A DNA stretch of 46,120 nt from Planctomycetota bacterium (GTDB lineage: Bacteria > Planctomycetota > JAMOSO01), in contig JAMOSO010000031.1 in NCBI GenBank assembly GCA_027063065.1, positions 1 to 46,120 on the forward strand. The letters run 5' to 3'. This document shows, piece by piece, positions 8,641 through 17,918 of this stretch. The position numbers and the translations under genes were made by a program. Position 1 is the first letter of the stretch, and the number at the start of each line of letters is the position of its first letter. A model generated the notes under the pieces. That model was given only the letters and a program-made list of their open reading frames with translations, ran no database searches and was not told the DNA's origin.

Positions 8641-9642
8641 TTACAAGTTGTTTTTAATCCATTTAACCGTGCGTTTAAGCCCTTCTTCGGTAGAGATTGT
8701 TACATTATAACCTAAATCTTGTTTGGCCATTGTTATATCAAAAAAATGGCTTTTAGATAATTGTAAAGCAATAAACCTGCTCATTGGAGGTTCTTTTTGT
8801 TTGTTAAAAAGTTTATAAATCCATTCAATTAACGCCCCAACAATGTATGCAGTTTTAAAACCTATTTTTGATTTTATGCTAGGTATATCCGATTGCTTAA
8901 ATAGGTTATCAATCCAATCCCATAAATTTACCGGTTCACCTTGTGAAATAAAATATGCTTTACCTGCGCCAGACAAGCTAGTTTGCAAATTTTGCCAAGC
9001 TAAAATATGAGCATCGGCAGCGTTATCGACATATATTATATCTACTAGATTTTGACCATTGCCAACTTTTTTTAACTGTTTAGCTTTACCTTTGGCAACT
9101 AATCTAGGAATTAAATTTGTATCTTCTGGTCCCCAAATAAGATGTGGGCGTAAAGCGATGGTGTGTAATGTGTTAGAATTGGCATTAATTATTAATTGTT
9201 CAGCTTTTGCTTTAGTACTTGCATAATGGCATAAAAATTTATTTGGATATGGTAGTGTTTCGTTGCCGTTATATATATCTTTTTGATTAAAAATAACTGA
9301 TGGGGTTGATGTATATATTAAATTTTTAATACCGTATTCTTTGCAAGCATTTATTATATTTTGTGTGCCTTTAATATTGATATTGGCATAACTGTCATAA
9401 CTACCCCAAATACCCGTCTTAGATGCAACATGAAAAACAGCCTCCATTCCCTTTACCGCTTTTTTTACATCATTGTAATTTTGTAAATCTCCTATGATTT
9501 CTTCTACACCTAGTTCTTTCAGAGAGGTATAGCTATTGCGATTTAAAGAGCGTACATATATTTTTTGAGCAATTAATTTTTTGGTGATAGCTAATCCTAA
9601 AAAGCCACCAGCTCCTGTTACAAGTACTTTTTGATTTTGCAT
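8641..9642 (-). CDS. oleD: OleD-type 2-alkyl-3-oxoalkanoate reductase (NAD(P)-dependent SDR)
   Basis: OleD reduces the 2-alkyl-3-ketoacid made by OleA to the 2-alkyl-3-hydroxyacid used by OleC. The 333-residue extended SDR has the cofactor loop 'VTGAGGFLG' (8-16), the OleD/3beta-HSD-like segment 'HVASKTGIWG', the catalytic Tyr140 and Lys144 in HYASTKAKAE, and the OleD-type 'YTSTPSVIF' strand. It lies on the same strand as oleABC but is separated from them by ygiQ, a DUF4380-like gene and lysS. A hairpin lies just upstream of it. A different 3beta-HSD-like reductase remains possible, but the presence of oleA, oleB and oleC nearby makes OleD the best reading. Confidence 0.85.
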   Translation of the reverse strand: MQNQKVLVTGAGGFLGLAITKKLIAQKIYVRSLNRNSYTSLKELGVEEIIGDLQNYNDVKKAVKGMEAVFHVASKTGIWGSYDSYANINIKGTQNIINACKEYGIKNLIYTSTPSVIFNQKDIYNGNETLPYPNKFLCHYASTKAKAEQLIINANSNTLHTIALRPHLIWGPEDTNLIPRLVAKGKAKQLKKVGNGQNLVDIIYVDNAADAHILAWQNLQTSLSGAGKAYFISQGEPVNLWDWIDNLFKQSDIPSIKSKIGFKTAYIVGALIEWIYKLFNKQKEPPMSRFIALQLSKSHFFDITMAKQDLGYNVTISTEEGLKRTVKWIKNNL

Positions 9643-9653
9643 GTGTTATAAGA

Positions 9654-9685
9654 TAGCCAGGCAAATGTTTTTATTTACCTGGCTA
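9654..9685 (-). terminator. hairpin between lysS and oleD
   Basis: A 13-bp stem (arms 9654-9666 and 9673-9685, loop of 6 nt) with one position that is a G-U pair in the minus-strand RNA. It sits just after the lysS stop and 12 nt before the oleD start. No long U tract follows on the minus strand, so it may be a weak terminator or an RNA-processing hairpin rather than a full stop. Confidence 0.5.
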
Positions 9686-9691
9686 ATAAAA

Positions 9692-11500
9692 TTAACCGTC
9701 TAAACCTAGTTGTTTGATAATATTGGCAGTTTGTTGTGTACCGTCATTATCTAATGCTATACGTTGCAAATATTTTTGATTTTTAGCATCGATACTGGTA
9801 ATTTCTAATACATTATCTTGCTTATTGACATTTGTGTGGATTTTAACAGCTTTTGTTTTTTTTGCAGATGCAAATTTTATAAACTCATCCTCACTAATTA
9901 TAGATGATTTTATAAATTCTTCTCTATTTGCAGATACTTCTCTAAAGCGTGTAATTACAAAATCTTTATCTAGCACGCCAAGTAAATTTCCAGCCTTTGG
10001 CCCTGAAGAACGATTTAATAGTACACAATAAATAGCGTTAAAGGCATCATTTTGGTTGATAGGTGTTTGTCGACATAAATCAAATGCTAATGTTTGAATT
10101 TTTTCGTCTTCCCAATCATCACCAGTTAATTTTTCTAGTTCATTGGCAAATTGATTAAGAAAAAACTTTTGTGCTAGAGTTAATTGTTTGGCTTTTTCTG
10201 GCAATGATTTTTGTAAAATCATTTTCTCGTCTTCATCAGCTAGGTTTTCTACCCAAAATTTAGCAGAATCAATGCGTTGTTGTAGATGTTTTAGTTCTAA
10301 ATCTGTCAATGGCGCACCTTTGCGTTTGGCCATTTCGGCTATAGCATCTAAATGTGGTAGCTGAGCGTATGTTGTTACTAATTGAAAATTACCGTCAAAA
10401 TATGCTCCTTCTGGTTTTACTTCACATAGTTCCCACATTGCTTTAGCGTCGTTAGCTTGTGGTTTATCGCTGTAGGCAACCTGATGGGTGCGATCCATTT
10501 CATTAAAAATTTTAGTGATATTTTTTTCAGTAGGTTCAAAGTTGACAGGTCTATTTGGTAATGTTTTTAACATTAAATAACGTAATGTTTCTGGAGGCAG
10601 TAAATCTGCCATATCTCGCGCACTGACTCCAATACCTTTTGATGATGACATTTTAGCCCCACCAACCAAGAAAAATTCGTATGGGCAATTGATAGGAGGC
10701 TCTAAATTAAATAGATTTTTAAGCACTCCAGCACTGACGTCACGACTGCCACCTTTTGTGCTATGGTCTTTGCCAGCTCCTTCGATTGTTACAGGAAATT
10801 CTTTCCACTTAGCAATCCATTCTAATTTCCAAGGTAATTTACCACCACCGTTAAAGGGGCTTCGTTTTCCTTTATATCCACAGCCTGTTGCCCAGCTCAC
10901 TAGGTTTTTTTCGCAAGAATAAGTTACTTCTTTACCGTCAAAATCAGTAACTAATACAGTGCCAACCCTACCGCAGTTTTCACAGATAGCTTGAAATGGT
11001 ATCCAACTATCTGGTTTAACAGAACCACTGACATTTTTATATACTTCACGAATCATATCTGGATGGCTTAATATACGCTCTATAGCATCATTAAACTGTC
11101 CAGATCGATAAATATCACGCATATGATAGAAGGAACAATTTACGCCTAATTCTTTAAAGATATCAAAAAATTCTTTAATAAAATGATTTGCCATATCTGG
11201 AGCATCGCTACCTTTTGGGGCAGGAGTATTGCATAGTGGTACTCCTAAATATTTACTAAAGTGTTCGTCTTCACCAAAGGGTATTTCATCGACGGCATCA
11301 TAATCGTCAACACCAAAACGGTACTCCACAGGTATGCCACGTTCTTTGCATGCTCTAAAAATAGCATCATGAATTAATACCCCTCTAAGAGCACCTACAT
11401 GAACACGTCCAGAAGGTGTTTTAGAGTCATTAATAACATGAACACCACCACGGGGTTCTGTTTTGGCGGCAAGTTCAGCGATTTCTTCAGCCCAATTCAT
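9692..11500 (-). CDS. lysS: lysyl-tRNA synthetase, class I
   Basis: The enzyme charges tRNA-Lys with lysine. This is the class I (archaeal-type) enzyme, not the common bacterial class II form. The HIGH-like motif is 'RVHVGA' (32-37) and the KMSKS loop is 'KMSSSKG' (283-289). Cysteines in CENCG (about 173-177) with later Cys residues (about 196 and 207) look like a zinc site. At 602 aa it is somewhat longer than many class I LysRS, with an extended C-terminal part. The ribosome binding site GGAG lies 8 nt before the ATG. Class I LysRS occurs in archaea, alphaproteobacteria, spirochaetes and scattered other bacteria. Confidence 0.95.
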   Translation of the reverse strand: MNWAEEIAELAAKTEPRGGVHVINDSKTPSGRVHVGALRGVLIHDAIFRACKERGIPVEYRFGVDDYDAVDEIPFGEDEHFSKYLGVPLCNTPAPKGSDAPDMANHFIKEFFDIFKELGVNCSFYHMRDIYRSGQFNDAIERILSHPDMIREVYKNVSGSVKPDSWIPFQAICENCGRVGTVLVTDFDGKEVTYSCEKNLVSWATGCGYKGKRSPFNGGGKLPWKLEWIAKWKEFPVTIEGAGKDHSTKGGSRDVSAGVLKNLFNLEPPINCPYEFFLVGGAKMSSSKGIGVSARDMADLLPPETLRYLMLKTLPNRPVNFEPTEKNITKIFNEMDRTHQVAYSDKPQANDAKAMWELCEVKPEGAYFDGNFQLVTTYAQLPHLDAIAEMAKRKGAPLTDLELKHLQQRIDSAKFWVENLADEDEKMILQKSLPEKAKQLTLAQKFFLNQFANELEKLTGDDWEDEKIQTLAFDLCRQTPINQNDAFNAIYCVLLNRSSGPKAGNLLGVLDKDFVITRFREVSANREEFIKSSIISEDEFIKFASAKKTKAVKIHTNVNKQDNVLEITSIDAKNQKYLQRIALDNDGTQQTANIIKQLGLDG

Positions 11501-11604
11501 GGGTTATCTCCATATAGTATAATAATTTAAGTAAATAGTTTATTGTATAAAGTCAAAAAAAGGTTGCAACTTCTTTTGGTTTTAAATCAGGTTAATAATT
11601 TGTA

Positions 11605-12498
11605 TTAATCAAATAAAGCTTTAGCTGCTTTTCCAGTTGATTCACAAAGGCAATTATTTTTTATAATCCATATTTCTACATGATGCGATATCTGAGCTGG
11701 TTTTAGACAAGTTTCACTGCCCATTGTTTCCATTTCAACCATGAAATTATCAGGACCTATATATGCTGCGACATTTGTGCTTAAAGGATATTTTTCTAAG
11801 CTTGAAAACTCTCTTTTTTTACCAAAACATATATTGCGATTTTTATCATTCATAACAATAATTCCAGCTGCACTTTGAACCATTCGTTTGTTTTCTTTGC
11901 CGTTAGGTTTGATTACCATAGCGTCTTCTTCAATCAGAAATTGATCGTCTTTAAAATGTTTTTGACCGTGTCCAGCCCATTCTTTAAAAAGTACAATAGT
12001 TGCTGTATCAAAACTACTATTGTCTCCTAGTGGAATAATATATTCAGTGTTATCACTGGGTATTGTACAAGTAAGCGCCCATGGGACTACGCCAAAAAGC
12101 AAATCACTATCGTTAATAGTAAAGCTGTCAACTTCTAAGCGATTTTCATTAGTTACGGTTACTTTTATGCCACGTCTTATTTTATTTGTCGATTCAGGCG
12201 CTCCAGTTAAAATAAAACCATTAGATAATATTTCGCAAGTGGCTGGATTATTATCCGTGTTATATGTCATTTCGCATTCATCAGCATTAATACCTGCGTG
12301 CCAACACCTATGACCACCGCGTAAATCCCAATCACCTCTAGTATATTTTTGAGGTTCCCATAAAAGTATGTTTTCACCATCGATAGTTTTTAAAGAACTA
12401 ATACGAGGCCCGTAAGAATATACGCCTATGATGTGTAATTTATTTGTAGTGATTTCAACAGCGTCTAAACCATTCCATGTTATTTTTTGTATATTCAT
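11605..12498 (-). CDS. DUF4380-like protein with probable galactose-mutarotase-like fold
   Basis: A 297-residue soluble protein with no signal peptide. The N-terminal 'EITTNKLHIIGVYSYGPRISSLKTI' region and the later 'RGDWDLRGGHRCWHAG' and 'PWALTC' segments recall DUF4380/aldose-1-epimerase-like beta-sandwich proteins that bind sugars. The function is unknown. It is flanked by 186 bp upstream and 104 bp downstream, so it is probably its own transcription unit. Nothing ties it to the lipid genes except direction. Confidence 0.6.
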   Translation of the reverse strand: MNIQKITWNGLDAVEITTNKLHIIGVYSYGPRISSLKTIDGENILLWEPQKYTRGDWDLRGGHRCWHAGINADECEMTYNTDNNPATCEILSNGFILTGAPESTNKIRRGIKVTVTNENRLEVDSFTINDSDLLFGVVPWALTCTIPSDNTEYIIPLGDNSSFDTATIVLFKEWAGHGQKHFKDDQFLIEEDAMVIKPNGKENKRMVQSAAGIIVMNDKNRNICFGKKREFSSLEKYPLSTNVAAYIGPDNFMVEMETMGSETCLKPAQISHHVEIWIIKNNCLCESTGKAAKALFD

Positions 12499-12684
12499 AA
12501 TATTCCATTATTATCAAAAGCGCATGTTAAAGTAATATGCTAGTTAAAAAATCAGATGTGATTATATTTATAGATATTAGTTTTGTTGATGTATATTAAT
12601 ATATTTATTTTATATATTAATATAGTATAAGTATTTTACCTTGTTTATAAAATTAAAAGTGATGAAGTCTATGGTAGAAATTAT
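12499..12684. other. short AT-rich spacer
   Basis: The 186 bp between ygiQ and the DUF4380-like gene are very AT-rich, including repeated TATTAATAT-type tracts at about 12585-12625. No ORF or strong hairpin is visible. It probably holds the promoter of the downstream gene, and may mark the end of the lipid operon. Confidence 0.4.
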
Positions 12685-14388
12685 TTAATGTTTTCTTTTT
12701 ATATTGGCTTTACCTACTACGATTGCCTTTTGTTTTTCTTTTTTTCTAAAATCTTTTTCTACAAATATTTTTTTGCCAGTAAATGGGTTGATTTCTGTAT
12801 AATACATTAATGTAGAGTATGTAGAAGGGGTAGGCGTAAATATCTGTACTTGTTCAGGAGATAAATTTAAATGCGAACTGGTATATTTTTTTAAATTACG
12901 CATTTCTGTTTCATTACAACCTGGATGCGCTGCTATCATATAATAGGTTAAAAACTGTTTTTTACCTATTTTCTTATTAATTGTATTAAATGAATTTACA
13001 AAATCTAATAATGAATTTTTATCAGGTTTACCCATTAATTTTAATACATTATCTTCTGAGTGTTCTGGAGCAATTTTTAATTGACCTGAAGTATGATATT
13101 GCACAATCTCTTCTAAAAAACGTTGACCATATTTTTTGTCATCAGCTACTAAATCATAGCGTATACCAGACGCAACAAAAACTTTTTTGATTGCTTTTAA
13201 CTGACGTATTTTTCTTAAGAGTTTCAATTGTGGTAAATGATTTACTTTTAGACTTTTGCAAGTTATCGGCTCAGTACATCGTTTATCTTCGCAAGTTCCA
13301 TATTGTATTTTTTTTTGACATTCATAATCATACATGTTGGCTGTGGGTCCACCAATATCATGTATATAGCCTTTAAAGCCTTTAGTTTTAGTTAGTTTTT
13401 TGGCTTCATTGATAATTGATTGCTCTGAGCGACTTTGAATAGTTTTACCTTGATGTACTGTAATGGCGCAAAAATTGCATTCTCCATAACAGCCTCTATG
13501 GGTTAAAATCGAAAATTTTATCGTGTCTATAGCTTTAACATAGCCAAGTTTTTTATAATATGGGTGAGTATCTAATTCAAATTCTAAATCAGATATTTTA
13601 TCCATCTCTTTTTTGTTTAGATGCAATGCGGGAGGGTTTTGGATAAGATAGCGACTGTCTTGTTTTTGTGCTAATCCAAGAGCTGTTAGCGGATCCATAT
13701 TATGATAAAAATTATCAAACATTTCTATAAAATCATATTTATTTGCAATACATTTTTCATAGCTATTGATTTCTAAATAATCTGTGGGTATTTTACGACT
13801 TAAATAGCATATACCTCGCACTTTTGTAGCATCTAAGTTTTGTTTTAAGGCATGGCTTAATTCTATAATGCTAGTTTCACCCATTCCGTAAACTAAATAA
13901 TCGGCTTGGGCATCTATTAAAATTGAACGTCTAAGTTTATTATTCCAGTAATCATAATGAACTACTCGGCGCAGACTAGCTTCAATACCTCCTAGTACTA
14001 CGCAAGAGTCTTTGCCAGCCTTGCGTTTGATTAATGTAGAATAAACTATTACGGCTCTATCGGGACGCCGATTGTTTATTCCTCCAGGTGTATAATCGTC
14101 TTTATTGCGACGTTTTTTTGTGGCAGTGTAATTGCTAACCATGGAGTCTACCGAACCACCGCTTACTCCCCAAAATAAAGTAGGTGTTCCAAGTCTTAAG
14201 ATATCATCATTGTCAATATTAGGTTGTGCTATGATGCCAACCTTGTAACCTGCTTTTAATAATAATTTACCTATGACGGCAATACCTATAAATGGCGAAT
14301 CTATATAAGCATCACCTGTAATTAAAATAATATCAAGTTTAGTCCAGTTAAGTTTGGACATTTCTGTTTTGGTGGTTGGCAAAAACAT
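12685..14388 (-). CDS. ygiQ: YgiQ-family radical SAM protein
   Basis: A 567-residue member of the YgiQ (UPF0313) radical SAM family. The N-terminal ~280 residues are the conserved YgiQ region ('GDAYIDSPFIGIAVIG', 'GVSGGSVDSMVSNYTATKK'). The iron-sulfur motif CxxxCxxC is at Cys300, Cys304 and Cys307, followed by a TIM-barrel region with 'IAPEHSEDNVLKLMGKP'. The reaction is unknown for the family. It begins directly after the oleC stop with no spacer, so it is read from the same mRNA as oleC, and a role in making or modifying the lipid product should be considered. YgiQ is also widely distributed outside such loci, so the link could be chance. No ribosome binding site is seen for 14388 or the in-frame ATG at 14361. 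Confidence 0.9.
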   Translation of the reverse strand: MFLPTTKTEMSKLNWTKLDIILITGDAYIDSPFIGIAVIGKLLLKAGYKVGIIAQPNIDNDDILRLGTPTLFWGVSGGSVDSMVSNYTATKKRRNKDDYTPGGINNRRPDRAVIVYSTLIKRKAGKDSCVVLGGIEASLRRVVHYDYWNNKLRRSILIDAQADYLVYGMGETSIIELSHALKQNLDATKVRGICYLSRKIPTDYLEINSYEKCIANKYDFIEMFDNFYHNMDPLTALGLAQKQDSRYLIQNPPALHLNKKEMDKISDLEFELDTHPYYKKLGYVKAIDTIKFSILTHRGCYGECNFCAITVHQGKTIQSRSEQSIINEAKKLTKTKGFKGYIHDIGGPTANMYDYECQKKIQYGTCEDKRCTEPITCKSLKVNHLPQLKLLRKIRQLKAIKKVFVASGIRYDLVADDKKYGQRFLEEIVQYHTSGQLKIAPEHSEDNVLKLMGKPDKNSLLDFVNSFNTINKKIGKKQFLTYYMIAAHPGCNETEMRNLKKYTSSHLNLSPEQVQIFTPTPSTYSTLMYYTEINPFTGKKIFVEKDFRKKEKQKAIVVGKANIKRKH

Positions 14389-16005
14389 TTAAGATAGTTC
14401 TTGTTCAGCCCATATTTTTAGTTTTTCTCTAAAAATTTTGGCATTATGGCGGATATCAACAGGAAAATTAGGATGTATTAAAAAGTGTTTAATGTCTTTG
14501 GTAAGAGGGTGGCATTTGGCTAAATTTGCGATTTCTTTTAATAGGCTTTCGCCATCTATCTGATTATTGATAGGTTCTACAATTAATGCAGGTTCTTGGT
14601 TATGAGTGTCTCCAATGCCAACTAAAGCTGTGCGTTTAACTGATTTGTGAGTATTAATAGGTGCTTCACACGGAATGGTATACATAATTTTATTTTTAGT
14701 TATAACTCTGTGAGCTTTACGTCCACAAAACCAAAGACGTCCCTGAGTATCTTTATAACCCATATCACCTATGCGATGCCATAATTTTGCCCCGTCTTTA
14801 ATTTTGGCTTTTTTTGTTTCTTGTGGATTGTTGTAATAAGCAGGCGTAACCATATCACCTTTGATAACGATTTCGCCTATTTCCCCAGTTGGTAAAATTA
14901 AATTATCATCCCAGTATGCAATATTATTCTCAGTTGCTTTTATTATTTCAATGCGTACATTTGGCAGAGCTTTGCCTACACATGTTCCAGACCCTTGACA
15001 GGTTTTTTGCCATGTTTCATCGGTTATTTCTTTGCCTTCAATCGAAGCAGATGGTAGTGATTCTGTAGCTCCGTATGGTGTATGAATTTGTGCATCTTTA
15101 GGTATTATTTTTTGTACTCGTGTTATTAACTCTCCAGATATGGGTGCGCCAGCCATTAATATCAGTCGTATGGAGTCTAAAACGATATTGTTCTCTATAC
15201 AGTAATTTGATATCACATCCCAGATTGCAGGCGAGCCAAAGCTGTATGTAACGCGGCGGTTTTTTATGCTAGTAATAAATTTTACTGGATCAACCTGTGC
15301 TGGTTTAGCCGCATCCATATCAGGTATGACAGCCGATGCTCCCAAAGCAATGGCAAATAAGCCAAATAAAGGGAAACCTGGTTGATCAATATCATCAGAT
15401 GTTATTTTGTAAAAATTTTTAATAAAATCCAATTGTGTATTAAATACTCTATGGGGGTATTCAACGCCTTTAGGTGGGCCTGTACTGCCTGTTGTAAAGA
15501 CAATGGCGGCTAAGTCATTTTGTGCCACGGCACAATCGTTAAAGATGTGTATATCGCTTGTTATTTTGGTTATATCATTGCCAAAAAAACCTAATGAATT
15601 ACCTACGCATAAAGATGTTGTTACAGTTTTAAAAGTTTTAGGGCAAGTTAGTTTAAATAGATGAGCTAGTGGGATTCCAATAAAACCTTGCGGTTTTACA
15701 TGAGCAATACATTTGCGTAAATTTTTAAACCCCATACCAGGATCGATTAAAATTGCGGTAGCCCCAATGCGAAATAATGCAAATGAAATAGCCATAAAAT
15801 CAAACCCTGGTTTAATCATTAGCATAATGCGATCTAGTTTTTTAATGCCGTTTGCAGTTAATATATGACTATAGTTATTAACTGCATCATTTAATTGTTT
15901 AAATGTGTAAGATTTATAAAGACCTTTTTGATATGTTACAACAGCTTCTGCAAAAGGATTGTTATTAGCTAAATGGCTAAGTCTGGATGCAATGTTGACC
16001 TTCAT
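14389..16005 (-). CDS. oleC: OleC, beta-lactone synthetase (AMP-dependent synthetase superfamily)
   Basis: OleC adenylates the 2-alkyl-3-hydroxyacid and closes it to a cis-beta-lactone. The 538-residue protein has the adenylation loop 'FTTGSTGPPKGV' (170-181), the 'YGATESLP' motif (311-318), and 'GDMGYKDTQGRLWFCGR' near the C-terminal domain. It also has segments I associate with OleC rather than ordinary acyl-CoA ligases: 'LIDPGMG' (86-92) and 'FPLFGLFAIALGASAVIPDM' (211-230). It begins 3 nt after oleB and ends where ygiQ starts. A fatty-acyl ligase is the alternative, but the context favours OleC strongly. Confidence 0.92.
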   Translation of the reverse strand: MKVNIASRLSHLANNNPFAEAVVTYQKGLYKSYTFKQLNDAVNNYSHILTANGIKKLDRIMLMIKPGFDFMAISFALFRIGATAILIDPGMGFKNLRKCIAHVKPQGFIGIPLAHLFKLTCPKTFKTVTTSLCVGNSLGFFGNDITKITSDIHIFNDCAVAQNDLAAIVFTTGSTGPPKGVEYPHRVFNTQLDFIKNFYKITSDDIDQPGFPLFGLFAIALGASAVIPDMDAAKPAQVDPVKFITSIKNRRVTYSFGSPAIWDVISNYCIENNIVLDSIRLILMAGAPISGELITRVQKIIPKDAQIHTPYGATESLPSASIEGKEITDETWQKTCQGSGTCVGKALPNVRIEIIKATENNIAYWDDNLILPTGEIGEIVIKGDMVTPAYYNNPQETKKAKIKDGAKLWHRIGDMGYKDTQGRLWFCGRKAHRVITKNKIMYTIPCEAPINTHKSVKRTALVGIGDTHNQEPALIVEPINNQIDGESLLKEIANLAKCHPLTKDIKHFLIHPNFPVDIRHNAKIFREKLKIWAEQELS

Positions 16006-16008
16006 AAT

Positions 16009-16884
16009 TTAGTGATTTATATCTGTAATAAATTGATTAATTAAAGGATAAATTTCTTCGCCGACATCTTCCATTAAATAATGCCCTGCATTTTCAAAGT
16101 AATAATTAGGAGCGTCTGGAAATCTTTTTATCCATGTTTCATAAAACGAATCATTAAAACAAAAATCTTTTCCTCCCCAAATGATTTGTTTTGGCATAGT
16201 TGATAATGTAAATTTTTTGTCTATTTCTTGCATTAATTTGTACGAATAATCATCGGGGTGTAAAGGTATGTCGGCAACAAACTGATATGTAGCTATGCGA
16301 CTTTGCCAATTATAATATGGGGCAATAAATTCTTTAGATATATCATTAGGTAACGGATTTACAACGGCCATTTTAGTTGCACCTGCGGCAAAAGCATTAA
16401 ATTGGCGTATTAAAATTTCACCAATTATAGGAAGACGACAAGCGTTAATGCTCACAGGAATACGCGAAGATAAAAAAGCAGAGGTATTCATTGCAGTATA
16501 GCTCTTAACCTTTTCTGGATATTTGATACTTATGCCAGCGCCTATTGCTCCGCCCCAATCGTGCACGACAAGGTTAAATGACTTTAAATTTAGACGTTTA
16601 ATTAAAATTTCAATGTTGGCTATATGTGTTTCTAAATGATATTTATAATCTTGTGGTTTATCAGAGTTACCACATCCAATGTGATCAGGTGCAATACATC
16701 TAAACTTATCTTTTAAATTTAAAATTAAATTTCTGTATAAATAACTCCAACTTGGGTTACCGTGCAACATTAAAACTACGGGTTTATCGTGATTACCTTC
16801 GTCTATATAGGCTAAGTTATGCCCGTCTATATTTAAATGATTTGGTATAAACGGATAATTTTTTGTATTTTCTAATATAGTCAT
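16009..16884 (-). CDS. oleB: OleB, alpha/beta hydrolase (beta-lactone decarboxylase)
   Basis: OleB removes CO2 from the beta-lactone to give the cis-olefin. The protein is a haloalkane-dehalogenase-like hydrolase with 'HGNPSWSYLYRNLI', the nucleophile Asp in 'VVHDWGGAIG', an acidic residue in 'WGGKDFCFND' and the catalytic His in 'FENAGHYLMED' (Asp119, Asp250 and His278 when numbered from the upstream ATG at 16914). I place the start at the ATG at 16884, which overlaps the oleA stop as ATGA. The upstream ATG at 16914 adds ten residues that do not look like family sequence. The tight overlap implies coupled translation with OleA. Confidence 0.9.
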   Translation of the reverse strand: MTILENTKNYPFIPNHLNIDGHNLAYIDEGNHDKPVVLMLHGNPSWSYLYRNLILNLKDKFRCIAPDHIGCGNSDKPQDYKYHLETHIANIEILIKRLNLKSFNLVVHDWGGAIGAGISIKYPEKVKSYTAMNTSAFLSSRIPVSINACRLPIIGEILIRQFNAFAAGATKMAVVNPLPNDISKEFIAPYYNWQSRIATYQFVADIPLHPDDYSYKLMQEIDKKFTLSTMPKQIIWGGKDFCFNDSFYETWIKRFPDAPNYYFENAGHYLMEDVGEEIYPLINQFITDINH

Positions 16885-17918
16885 CGAGGATATTCCATAG
16901 CTAACATTAAACAATTTATGCCACTACCAATACCAAGCATAGCAGCTTTGTCACCCTTTTCAAAATAGCCTTGTTCAATTGCCATTGCAGTGCCAAGAGG
17001 GGCAGCTACACTGCCAGTGTTGCCCATAACTTCAACTGTTGGAAAATTTAACTTAGGGTTGATGCCTAATGTTTCAAATAATAATTTGCTGTGCGCTATG
17101 CCAACTTGATGAGTAAAAAAACGATTAGGTGTTTTGGGATTCCATTGTAAGTTTTGCAAAAATAATGGCCATGTATTTGCTGCTGTTTCAATGCCACGTT
17201 TAAGTAATTCTTCAGAATCTGTTTGCATTAAAGTGCCATTGTTACCATCGGCACCTTGACATAAATTATTGTGTTTTGTATTGGTATTTAATGCTCCGCC
17301 AATTAGTTTTATGCCTTTGGGGTTTAAAGAGCTATGTTGCATTACAACTGCAATAGAGCCAGATCCAATAGTTAAAGATGCAAAATGACCTTTAATTGAT
17401 TTACGAGTTAACTCAGTGTCATTTAAAATATTGGTGATGGTAGAATTAATTAAATTTTCGGCAGTTTCACCTGCTACCACTAAACCTGTTTTTATTTGTC
17501 CAGTCTCAATCATATTGGCAGTCATAACCATAGCGTTTAAAAAACCTAAGCAAGCATTGGATAGATCAAAGGCATGACAAGTAGCTGGTAAATGTAGCCC
17601 AGAATGTACAAATGATGCTGTGGCAGGTTCCATCATATCTCTTGAGACAGAGCTAAAAATCAAACTTTCTATTTGTTCTGGCTTGACCTTGGCGTTTTCC
17701 ATAGCTTTGGTACCAGCTAAAATTGCAGCTTCACTTGGTTTTGTGCCAGCGTTCCACAGGCGTCTCTCCTTAATGCCAGACATTAATTCTAAGCGACCTT
17801 CGGGTAATTTAAGTTTCTTGTACACAGCGGATAATTTTTTTTCTATAGATGCAGAGCTTAAAATATTTGGTGGCAGTACATAGCCAAACTCAGTAATAGT
17901 TGTATTGATAAATTTCAT
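16881..17918 (-). CDS. oleA: OleA, acyl head-to-head condensing thiolase
   Basis: OleA joins two fatty acyl thioesters by non-decarboxylative Claisen condensation to a 2-alkyl-3-ketoacid. The 345-residue thiolase-fold protein has the nucleophile Cys123 in 'LSNACLGF', His270 in 'THQVG', Asn300 in 'GNTGS' and a Glu97 in 'MMEPATAS' that matches the glutamate OleA uses as base; FabH lacks this glutamate. Together with oleB, oleC and oleD this is firm. It starts immediately after the FabI-like stop (TAA then ATG) and ends inside oleB. Whether it takes acyl-CoA or acyl chains from the locus ACP cannot be read from sequence. Confidence 0.92.
   Translation of the reverse strand: MKFINTTITEFGYVLPPNILSSASIEKKLSAVYKKLKLPEGRLELMSGIKERRLWNAGTKPSEAAILAGTKAMENAKVKPEQIESLIFSSVSRDMMEPATASFVHSGLHLPATCHAFDLSNACLGFLNAMVMTANMIETGQIKTGLVVAGETAENLINSTITNILNDTELTRKSIKGHFASLTIGSGSIAVVMQHSSLNPKGIKLIGGALNTNTKHNNLCQGADGNNGTLMQTDSEELLKRGIETAANTWPLFLQNLQWNPKTPNRFFTHQVGIAHSKLLFETLGINPKLNFPTVEVMGNTGSVAAPLGTAMAIEQGYFEKGDKAAMLGIGSGINCLMLAMEYPR

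Noticed and set aside
11551-11575. Short palindrome GTTGCAAC upstream of lysS as an operator
   Set aside because: It is only eight bases and no second copy was seen; chance is likely.
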